From contig NZ_FOUJ01000004.1 in NCBI RefSeq assembly GCF_900114835.1, forward strand, positions 62,001-126,000: a stretch of DNA of 64,000 nt. Direction: 5' to 3'. This document shows positions 20,701 through 26,645 of the stretch, one piece after another. The notes beneath the pieces were generated by a model. It worked only from the letters and a program-made list of their open reading frames with translations. It had not been told where the DNA came from and did not search any database. Every line of letters starts with the position of its first letter. Position 1 is the first letter of the stretch. The stretch comes from Methanolobus profundi. Lineage in GTDB: Archaea > Halobacteriota > Methanosarcinia > Methanosarcinales > Methanosarcinaceae. The position numbers were made by a program, and so were the translations under genes.

Positions 20701-20770
20701 GTGCAAAGGCAGTTGAAGATAGTAAGCAAAGAACTGCGATAGCATATAGTATCGTTTTTAAGATAGACAT
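14705..20770 (-). CDS. giant secreted nested-VWA surface protein, copy 3
   Basis: Complete 2021-residue paralogue of the proteins at 1-4905 and 8548-14493. Signal peptide at 1-23 (STAFA-LD). Invasin-type Ig domains occupy the first 570 residues. DRSGSM motifs are at about 602 and 624: outer VWA start, then the complete inner VWA. The P-domain-like module follows; the outer VWA continues near 1085-1110 (DKKSAAQ...GLALYSYDG) and ends near 1644-1770 (LTAIDEGLF...TDGIDN). Between these are a PPC-like domain and WDGSSW-type propeller units, with one unit longer than in copy 2 (extra Tyr-rich loop encoded around 16320-16480). The C-terminal Ig-like region ends VRPAGMITIS, nearly the same as copy 2, with no anchor. 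A G-rich AGGGGG precedes the ATG. It is divergent from pilin-like operon B. Confidence 0.9.
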   Translation of the reverse strand: MSILKTILYAIAVLCLLSSTAFALDVEILTKDQQSNAGTPVNLSVQVTYAGNGTPVNNALVDLTTDMELSGPYSAFSDLSGIAEFSLNSTQAGTSEINISVDGGYDLTNITFIPLEIASLLAETDNSVNEAGNITNISFYPVDIFGNINSSEDVLLTVLINDTFGAIVNSTSLSVPVGSISLLDVNISTLSVSSTSGPSNRAILSINSTVAGDILVSSAVSSVSNSSSVQIVPGAPKRMSIYSNDEYSVDTSAAFYLYVYDKYSNPVENADINFSVTPPENNDQNSPITYNSAYVSASSGSTNASGYFYNVFRTDKRAGVNTITISVVNSSLEYDLTITGIAGEAEQFFMIHSPENALANYLDIYTVSACPVDQFINPIVPLTTTVNEMVRFITDSETYLVPLDSRGRANIEVGPTPYVESVPISATYRNASGYTSLVNSTVVNFTADILDSMDVYAVPTAVLDQTISGNHNSTITVVALDQWGHPLPDVDITLNNTNTTVGTLLADANSSVDHITLTTNSIGRVYATFTGNVSGNAHITATSSDMNTSINVSVRDEPFMSISLEVDPPSIETGAIVNVTTVISIEGDLPLTRPAASAMLVLDRSGSMDPDSYAGDPIDVVLVLDRSGSMHGQAMYDSKSASKTFAKNLVSNSRIGVVSFAWTPADISRTDMDLTLLNTSESFLIFNSSIDKIDAIGGTAMGEGMSDGIDLLINDGRTGSSKAMIVLTDGLTNQGNDQQGTNTVSLAKANDIPIYTIGLGDQIDESLLRSIAQETGGKYYSAPDSSDLVEIYNTIAQDISDYDVTEIVYGEEGFTPYPYTFSDTITIQDTYTLEIEGYDFDDVIYAAPYFGGDGAGENLIQINTENFVTVPSSSTPANSAIWTGFSYDITNSIHSGENTITFYDYYDYLLGPYYDYYDRELHFAGFEDPNPSGVGNNKIRNVVIRKNGVAIKSLSPETSLSGSGYDLTFDTSLSSDYFEDTFVINESLNDLKVELQWQNDHTDLDLQLISPSGRIYGIGYDETGYYPGNDGTSEYIWIDPLPDVYPDSDDDPVEEGTWTVRVTGMAAEGTGTWDEDFTVSTYIDKKSAAQLSSHAFVSGLNESDGDRAGLALYSYDGGVLTDSQTSYVSGSSSWMGYFSPETDGLYYFNVTWEDPSGMTIALYDGIELLSSSDGTGQCTVSAVLSTGDTYYIEVEKGGTYLEDTQFTIDVSLMEINNIITAYSESGVDRPRYRTWNEHTSQWISELSAKQLSEEPYNIVIEGNPVGSEIIMLTSDSLGNVEAQVKDYTWGFVTTLNSGVLNSNTKRGFDVKYEHLSGDAVAVYIDSGQSSSYPQYRIWDGSSWSSASPVTSTGSRPVEWIELAADPNSDKMFLVTKDDEGTVRGYEWDGSDWGSSNYFTSDADGDYQSFDVVYDNKGRATVVLAEWNIYEETHIDMFPYPHEVSDGYTCKVTIQSYVWDGSTMTKRSIGYYYPYQRSSSTTYDCWVVAEADPNSNDILMALEDDHKVIVGAWTGSSWSAYIVTSHSLNSDHRSIDVAYTSNSGTGILMWGDGTSYPQYRTTSDGITWGMQSSASDIGAATKDIQLESDPASDTLFLLTSDNDNDLNYQIWDGTTWGSATELEDALGDHGSFDLAYYMDSASEGAPLLWSEWTADVVSSFSNDSLSHLESMVDAMTADGLTAIDEGLFSANNELSSVEGNSTIVLMTDGIDNAGHHSLLEEAQKAAANNTVIHTIGFASNEAEVDPILEEIANMTGGTYYFAPNSSVLKDIFAGIALQLTNFSAAGPVLEMHIPDNYAGSLSATTALYVNGSSNSTSGNDTTFVIPIASATGNAEPVINSSTGEKILTWQLPTMSSGDKWGVWYQMQVYGSGYVPVILPTSSITYMDLGSDNITIVLPESGTTSVSGGFASTSVPQLGSFDIVPDEPIILVDDSTEIEITVRDETGNLSLAYVYLYADMGYFDNYQNPINLTVNGVNTIDFHSATAARAHITAYAYNVNNASDILTAKDMIVVRPAGMITIS

Positions 20771-21084
20771 AGAGAATCCAAACCCCCTCTCTGTTATCGA
20801 CCAGAGACTAGTATATGATTTATAATATAATATCCGCCCATATACGTTCGTGTAGTATAAAACGATTTCTGTTTAGAGTATCGCTGCATGCCATATTTCA
20901 CAAAATTGATGAGTGAAACACAAGGTCCAATTATATAGATATCTCTGCTCTTCACCGCTTCTTCAGCATGTAAAGCCCATACTCATCAAATAGACAGGAC
21001 AGACGAAGCATATTAAATTAATCGGATTATTACAAAAATAAATATATATAATGCACCTTAATATATACAGACAGAGGATTGCCT
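20771..21084. promoter_or_regulatory. divergent promoter region, giant copy 3 / pilin-like operon B
   Basis: This 314-base gap holds no gene. Minus-strand TATA-like ATTATAAAT is near 20820-20828, about 55 bases before the giant gene's ATG. On the plus strand AATATATATA at 21041-21050 would start transcription near 21070, leaving room for the GAGG ribosome site at 21074-21077 before the ATG at 21085. No strong palindrome was seen. Confidence 0.5.
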
Positions 21085-21552
21085 ATGGATGACCAGGGAC
21101 AAATGAATATTGACTATATAATAGGAATATCAATATTCCTGATGGGAATAATCTTTGTATTCTCATATACTTCAGGAATGTTTGTCCCGTTCCAATCGAA
21201 CTCAGATGAGATCACGCTTATCGCGGACAGGATCTCAACTAACATGGTCGAACAAACATTAAGTGCGGAAGAAACAGGAACAACAAACCTCCTTGATGGT
21301 GTAAAGGTAAGTGATTTCTTTGCACAGTTCACTTTAAACTATGAAGATACTATCGATCATTTCGGGCTTAATGGAACGTATCTGCGCTATGACCTTAATA
21401 TGACCATTGAGAATGAGACAGATACCATGTATGCGGCAGGGAGAACGCTGCCACAGAACATGAATATAGGTCAGACAAAAAGAATAGTACTGATAAGGGA
21501 TGATAGTACAGGAAATGTGTCAACAGCTACTCTTTCTGTGAGGGTGTGGTAA
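21085..21552 (+). CDS. pilin-like protein, operon B gene 1 (DUF7287-like)
   Basis: Predicted 155-residue protein: MDDQGQMNIDYIIGISIF then a hydrophobic helix (about residues 10-32) and a short outer domain. It matches the N-terminus of operon A gene 1 but is less than half its length. The ATG at 21085 has GAGG 7 bases upstream; an in-frame TTG at 21079 is less likely. Its stop TAA shares a base with the next ATG, so the operon is probably translationally coupled. I infer a minor pilin-like subunit. Confidence 0.78.
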   Translation: MDDQGQMNIDYIIGISIFLMGIIFVFSYTSGMFVPFQSNSDEITLIADRISTNMVEQTLSAEETGTTNLLDGVKVSDFFAQFTLNYEDTIDHFGLNGTYLRYDLNMTIENETDTMYAAGRTLPQNMNIGQTKRIVLIRDDSTGNVSTATLSVRVW

Positions 21553-22163
21553 TGGGTATAAGAGAAATGATATCTGGCAATGACACAAAAGATACAGCAC
21601 AGATATACACACTTGAAGCTTTGGTCGCGATCTCCATAATACTCGGCATTATCGTATTCTCAGTACAGGCTACATCCCTGACACCACTTACGTCCTCAAC
21701 CGCCAATGCACACGTGGAAACCCAGCTTTTTATCCTTGGGCAGGATATACTGAACTCACTTGACTATTCCCAGTACGAAGGAAGATCAGATCTGATGAAT
21801 GACATCCTTAGCTGGGATGGTGACAGCTATAACTGGAACAGTGTGACATATTCCACATCTAACAAGACCCTGAACAATAGTAATACAGCTGATATGCTTG
21901 GAAAGATGATCGTTACAAAGGGAATAGCCCATAACGTCGAGTTCACGTGGATAGACAACAAAGGCAACACTGTCACTCTTCCATACATATATAATGGGCA
22001 GGCTTCGAACAATGCCGTGATCGTTTCTAAAAAAGTACTTCTTTCTAATTCGGATATTACAGATCCTTCACAATTCGTATCAGACACCGGGATCGAGGAT
22101 ATCGATACAAATACTGACTTCTATAGCATTATAGATGTGAAGCTTACTTTGTGGAGGATGTAA
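21552..22163 (+). CDS. pilin-like protein, operon B gene 2 (DUF7288-like)
   Basis: Predicted 203-residue protein with the N-terminal motif TAQIYTLEALVAI leading into a hydrophobic helix (about residues 20-40). It is the counterpart of operon A gene 2 at 6136. The ATG overlaps the stop of gene 1. The remaining 160 residues form a soluble outer domain without recognised catalytic motifs. Confidence 0.77.
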   Translation: MGIREMISGNDTKDTAQIYTLEALVAISIILGIIVFSVQATSLTPLTSSTANAHVETQLFILGQDILNSLDYSQYEGRSDLMNDILSWDGDSYNWNSVTYSTSNKTLNNSNTADMLGKMIVTKGIAHNVEFTWIDNKGNTVTLPYIYNGQASNNAVIVSKKVLLSNSDITDPSQFVSDTGIEDIDTNTDFYSIIDVKLTLWRM

Positions 22164-22164
22164 T

Positions 22165-23034
22165 ATGTGGCAATTGCATATGAAAAAGGATGATGATTCT
22201 GCACAAATGATATTGATAGCCAGTTTTGCCATCGGTCTGAGTATTGTTGTCCTGACACTTATGCTCAACAATATCATCTATGCCAGTAACACTGCATCGG
22301 AATCGAACATAGAGACTAATGTCTTCGAGTTCTCTAATGCTATCCATCTGACCAGCCATGCCTATGAAAAAGCATATGAAGATGCAGATAACGGGTCTTT
22401 CGACCAGGCAAGGTTCAATGACTATATGAATTCATTCTCGACCAAGATGGCAGAATCTTCAGCATTCTCTGGCACTATTTACATCCTTGAGACTGGGACT
22501 TTCATGGAACCATACTTCACTAAGAACGGATTGGTCGACGGGAGAGATGATTGGACAGTGATAGAAAGAGTGAACCACACTGACACTTTTCTGATGGCCA
22601 TCAATACATCTCTTACAGCTAACCAGTCCGACAGGTTTGTGATCGAGGCTGTGGATACCTCAGGAACAATATGGTCTGCAAGCTTCTTCAGGTCAGGAAG
22701 CAACGTGAACGTGACCGTAACAGATGGAGTGACCGTCCTTAATACACAGAACAGTTCCAGTGGTGAACTGAACATTACATCAGACCTCATGGATGGGAGT
22801 ACACCATTCCAATACTATTTCAATAACAGAACAACAGGAAAGACATATAGTCTCCTGATAAAGAACGGTGATCTTGCCACAGGTACAACCCTTATATCAG
22901 GAGATAAGATCAATGGAAAGGGTTTTAAGATCGAAAGGATCGATGTGATCGAGGCCAGTATAAGAATGAACAAGGACGGAAAGCTCAAAGCTAACGTAGT
23001 TATACCCGTCCTATTACCAAAAGGGACTGCATGA
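22165..23034 (+). CDS. pilin-like protein, operon B gene 3 (DUF7261-like)
   Basis: Predicted 289-residue protein: a charged start (MKKDDDSAQM preceded by five residues), a hydrophobic helix at about 16-38, and an outer domain nearly twice the length of its operon A counterpart at 6636. GGAGG lies about 7 bases before the ATG. The segment from about residue 120 to 230 contains a short Asn/Thr-rich, strand-like region that may be an inserted binding domain; this is inference only. Confidence 0.75.
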   Translation: MWQLHMKKDDDSAQMILIASFAIGLSIVVLTLMLNNIIYASNTASESNIETNVFEFSNAIHLTSHAYEKAYEDADNGSFDQARFNDYMNSFSTKMAESSAFSGTIYILETGTFMEPYFTKNGLVDGRDDWTVIERVNHTDTFLMAINTSLTANQSDRFVIEAVDTSGTIWSASFFRSGSNVNVTVTDGVTVLNTQNSSSGELNITSDLMDGSTPFQYYFNNRTTGKTYSLLIKNGDLATGTTLISGDKINGKGFKIERIDVIEASIRMNKDGKLKANVVIPVLLPKGTA

Positions 23035-23513
23035 CTAAAAGACTGATCAATGACGAGAGAGCGGTATCCATATCGGTAGGTACAATGCTGATATTCGCAA
23101 TCACAGTGACAACCATGATCATTGTCATTAGCTCGTTCTATACAATGATAGACAGGGAAGGAGATATGGTCATGAGGAACCAGTTCGAGATCCATGGTAA
23201 TGACCTCGCACTACAGATATCGAATATTGATACCACTGTCCAGATAGTTAACAATAGCGGAGGTAAGGTCGAGAATGTCAGCTTCCGTTTCTCACTGCCT
23301 CAAACGATAGTGGATGAGCAGTACTCGATAGAGTTCAAGAACGATACGAACGAGATAATATTCGAATCAAAAAGAGGATACAACAATCAGGTAAAGGTAT
23401 CATATGTGACCTCGGAGGTAGATGTAGCATCTACTACCCTGTTCAGCGGACCCGATAACTTTGAATTCTACTATAATCCTGATTCGAACCTCATAGAGGT
23501 ACGCAATGTCTGA
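23031..23513 (+). CDS. pilin-like protein, operon B gene 4 (DUF7266-like)
   Basis: Predicted 160-residue protein with the pilin-type motif DERAVSISVGTMLIF followed by a hydrophobic helix (about residues 12-36). The Arg-Ala-Val step fits a prepilin-peptidase site seen in archaeal pilins. It overlaps gene 3 by 4 bases (ATGA). It is the counterpart of operon A gene 4 at 7097. Confidence 0.77.
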   Translation: MTKRLINDERAVSISVGTMLIFAITVTTMIIVISSFYTMIDREGDMVMRNQFEIHGNDLALQISNIDTTVQIVNNSGGKVENVSFRFSLPQTIVDEQYSIEFKNDTNEIIFESKRGYNNQVKVSYVTSEVDVASTTLFSGPDNFEFYYNPDSNLIEVRNV

Positions 23514-24297
23514 AAGAAGGAGAGGTATGCGGATCAAAGACCCGATGACGGATGATGCTGTATCAGAACTTGTGGATTTTAGCATCATACTGAGTATAAT
23601 CCTTCTTGCCACCGCGGTCATCGTAGTTGCAGGCATCCCTATTATTAAACATACACAAGAGAGTCAGTATTCCCAGAACATCGTGCAGAGTTTCCAGGTA
23701 CTGGCCCCGAACATCAATAAAGTGGTCAAAGGAACATCACCATCGCAGTCCATTGAACTGAAAATGTACGGAGGGATATTATCGGTCACAAGTGACAGCT
23801 ACATGGAAGTGAGCATGAAAGTATGGAACAGTTCCAATGGTTCCTATGATACCGAAACCTACGGAAAACATATGGGAATGATAGAGAACGACTACTATGG
23901 GACTTCCGTAGCATACGAGAATACCGGCATATGGGCAATATATGACAGAGGTAATTCGGTAATGAAACTTGAACCACTTTTTACCTACTCCAATAATGTA
24001 CTTTTTATTCCATATTCATCCCTGTCCGGAATATCAAGTCTCTCCGGTTCCGGTCTTGTAAGGGTCACTACAGATGGAGGAAGGAGAACCATAGAAAGCT
24101 ATCATAACGTGTCACAGGTGGATATATCGATAACCAGTGAGTACCATGAGGCATGGGGAGAACACCTGAGCGAAAAGATAGATATGCCGATTGTATCAAG
24201 GGACGCTGCGAACAATACGGTCCATTTGGGCAGAACCTATACCCAGGACATAGATGTGTACATCATCGAATCCCCGATGCACATCACTCTCAATTAA
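23506..24297 (+). CDS. pilin-like protein, operon B gene 5 (DUF7289-like)
   Basis: Predicted 263-residue protein with DDAVSELVDFSIILS leading into a hydrophobic helix (about residues 17-44). It is related to operon A gene 5 (7524) and to the next gene. GAGGT lies before its ATG and it overlaps gene 4 by 8 bases. The outer domain has the YE-x-(T/G)-G-x-W pattern shared with the protein at 24305. Confidence 0.77.
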   Translation: MSERRRGMRIKDPMTDDAVSELVDFSIILSIILLATAVIVVAGIPIIKHTQESQYSQNIVQSFQVLAPNINKVVKGTSPSQSIELKMYGGILSVTSDSYMEVSMKVWNSSNGSYDTETYGKHMGMIENDYYGTSVAYENTGIWAIYDRGNSVMKLEPLFTYSNNVLFIPYSSLSGISSLSGSGLVRVTTDGGRRTIESYHNVSQVDISITSEYHEAWGEHLSEKIDMPIVSRDAANNTVHLGRTYTQDIDVYIIESPMHITLN

Positions 24298-24304
24298 AAG
24301 GAAT

Positions 24305-25783
24305 ATGATGAATATGAAGAAATGGAAGAGATACGAGAACGATCGTGCAGTTTCATCCGTAGTAGGCATCATTATCCTCCTGTTGATCACATTGCTATCC
24401 ATATCCATAATCATCCTTTATACGATACCAACAATAGATGACATGCAGGACCTTGCCAAAGCACAGAAGATAGAGCAGGCTTTTACAGTAGCTGACTCAA
24501 GGGCAAGTAAAGCATCCTTAGGCGAATCACCTCTTCAAACCACCAGAGTATCCCTTATGGGAGGTACACTGGAAGTGAGGGGCGATGCTGAAGCCTATAA
24601 TGAGAGCCAGATAATGATACTTGCAGTCTCCAGTTCATCATCATGGTATGACGATTTTCTTAACAAGAGCGACCAGTGGAACTCATGGAAAGATTACGAG
24701 AACGAATCAGACTTCTCAGGGTATAGTTCGACGATACCCATGGGAAAGATCATCTATACCACCGGGGACAGGACGATCGCTTACGAAGGAGGAGGGGTCT
24801 GGTCCAGATATGGAGATGGCGGTTCTGTGATGATATCACCACCTGAATTCCACTTCAATACCCAGACGCTTACACTGCCTATTATGAAGATCACAGGAAA
24901 TACGTCCATATCCGGAACAACTGAAACAGATATTATGGTCCGTTCCACCAACACACCACAGGTACTGTTCCCTAACACTACTATCGACATAAACTTTACA
25001 AATCCGATAAGAGCAGATGATCTATTTATCTATATCAACAGTGAGTTCTACGATGGGTGGGCAAAATATGCAGAAACACTAACTGCATCTGAGGTCACAC
25101 TTGACCATCAGAACCAGACCACCATAATACAACTGGGAACAGTCCCTCCTATGGGCACATTCCCTCTTTCCAGTTCTTTTAAGATAATAAAATTGAATGA
25201 ATCTAATCCGGACCCGATGTATAACTTCTCATTCTACTTTGAAGATACGGAAGGAGATGCTTCGAACTTCAATCCTGTAAGAACATATATCACGGCAACA
25301 GCAGGCACCAAGACCCTTTATTATGAGATCAAGAAGAATGAGATCACTACAATAGAATATACAGATTCATCTTATGGAACGAATAAGGAAAAATGGGCCA
25401 CATCGGGAGGAAGTGAATTCCCAATATATGAAGATCCCTTGCATGTTAAGATGGCGAACAGCACCTTCGACCTTCTAAGTACGACCTACATGCTAGAATA
25501 TGATAATCAAGCTGATGCTGAGTTCTCATGGGATGAAGTGAGCAGCACTACAATGTTACCTAATGTTTCTATTACAACCGGAGATGTTTACCCCCTTTAC
25601 AACGTGACTAATCACTATATGAAACTCCTGGCATCGGATGGACTTATCGTTTGCTCGTGGTCACAAAATAATAATGAAAAGATCAAGGAAGAAGATTCAG
25701 AATACACCCTTGTATATGATTCAAGTGGTAATATCGCATACCTGCATATAACTAGCAGCGACCTGGAAGCAAGTGTCGTATAA
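24305..25783 (+). CDS. large pilin-like protein, operon B gene 6
   Basis: Predicted 492-residue protein with NDRAVSSVVGIIILL then a hydrophobic helix (about residues 13-38). Its first 270 residues resemble operon B gene 5 and operon A gene 5; the last 200 are an extra outer domain not found elsewhere in the window. Three ATGs (24305, 24308, 24314) follow AAAGGA at 24297-24302; the second or third has the better spacing, so the true start may be 3-9 bases downstream. It has no partner in operon A. It may be a duplicated subunit that gained a tip or binding domain, which is inference. Confidence 0.75.
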   Translation: MMNMKKWKRYENDRAVSSVVGIIILLLITLLSISIIILYTIPTIDDMQDLAKAQKIEQAFTVADSRASKASLGESPLQTTRVSLMGGTLEVRGDAEAYNESQIMILAVSSSSSWYDDFLNKSDQWNSWKDYENESDFSGYSSTIPMGKIIYTTGDRTIAYEGGGVWSRYGDGGSVMISPPEFHFNTQTLTLPIMKITGNTSISGTTETDIMVRSTNTPQVLFPNTTIDINFTNPIRADDLFIYINSEFYDGWAKYAETLTASEVTLDHQNQTTIIQLGTVPPMGTFPLSSSFKIIKLNESNPDPMYNFSFYFEDTEGDASNFNPVRTYITATAGTKTLYYEIKKNEITTIEYTDSSYGTNKEKWATSGGSEFPIYEDPLHVKMANSTFDLLSTTYMLEYDNQADAEFSWDEVSSTTMLPNVSITTGDVYPLYNVTNHYMKLLASDGLIVCSWSQNNNEKIKEEDSEYTLVYDSSGNIAYLHITSSDLEASVV

Positions 25784-25870
25784 TTTTTGAAGAGAATTAA
25801 CACGAGCTGCAGACCCACAGAAACACTTAAATCCGGCACATCCATTAATCAATCTCATAAGGTGAAATTC

Positions 25871-26302
25871 ATGAAGAAAGCAATCATCGAAACCGGTAAA
25901 GGAACTATTACTATTGAACTGTTCGATAAGGATGCACCAAAGACAGTGGCAAACTTTGAGAAACTCATCAAGGAAGGATTCTATGACGGACTTACTTTCC
26001 ACAGGGTCATTCCAAACTTCGTGATCCAGGGCGGATGTCCAAGAGGAGACGGAACAGGTGGACCAGGATACTCCATCAAATGTGAAACAAAGGGCAACCC
26101 ACGCAAACACGGAACAGGTGCACTTTCAATGGCACATGCAGGAAAGGACACAGGTGGAAGCCAGTTCTTCATCACACACTCACCACAGCCACATCTTGAT
26201 GGCGTACACACCGTCTTCGGTCAGGTTATCGAGGGTCAGGATGTAGTCAACAAGATCAAGCCAAAAGACAAGATGACAAAGGTCACTGTTGTCGAAGAGT
26301 AA
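25871..26302 (+). CDS. cyclophilin-type peptidyl-prolyl cis-trans isomerase
   Basis: Predicted 143-residue cytoplasmic PPIase that would speed cis-trans isomerisation of Xaa-Pro bonds during protein folding. Classical cyclophilin residues are visible: [13 protein letters not shown] (catalytic Arg and Phe region), [18 protein letters not shown] and the LDG-x-HTVFGQV block. The length fits single-domain prokaryotic cyclophilins. The ATG at 25871 follows AAGGTGA; longer in-frame starts lack a ribosome site. It is a monocistronic gene followed by a hairpin terminator. Confidence 0.95.
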   Translation: MKKAIIETGKGTITIELFDKDAPKTVANFEKLIKEGFYDGLTFHRVIPNFVIQGGCPRGDGTGGPGYSIKCETKGNPRKHGTGALSMAHAGKDTGGSQFFITHSPQPHLDGVHTVFGQVIEGQDVVNKIKPKDKMTKVTVVEE

Positions 26303-26315
26303 TTATTTTGTTTTG

Positions 26316-26346
26316 GCAGCTTTTGTGCTGCTACGTTCTATTTTTT
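26316..26346 (+). terminator. terminator of the cyclophilin gene
   Basis: GCAGC (26316-26320) and GCTGC (26327-26331) form a stem with loop TTTTGT, followed by a T-rich run at 26339-26346. Confidence 0.55.
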
Positions 26347-26645
26347 AGATGCTCTTATATTTAATCTGCATGACTACGTCATAGAAGAGTTTGACATTTG
26401 ATGAATAGCACCACTTTTTAAGTTCATGGGAGAAAATGGACTATAGGAGTCTGGAGAATGTGAGGATAAATACAATTTTCCAAAATGCTAACTGAAGTTA
26501 AATGTATACAGATTTGAAAATGTTTTTATTTGGCAACTTATACAATATATTGAGCCCATATGTATTATTTGTGAATAAAATCACAAACTTATTATAAGGC
26601 ATCATCATAATATTACTGCCTAATTTAAAGAGTGGTGTGGTTAAA
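26347..26645 (+). promoter_or_regulatory. upstream region of the beta-helix gene
   Basis: This AT-rich stretch has no gene. TTATTATAAG near 26587-26596 could be a TATA box, placing the transcript start near 26620 and leaving a short leader with the GAGTGGTG-like sequence before the ATG at 26646. Confidence 0.4.
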
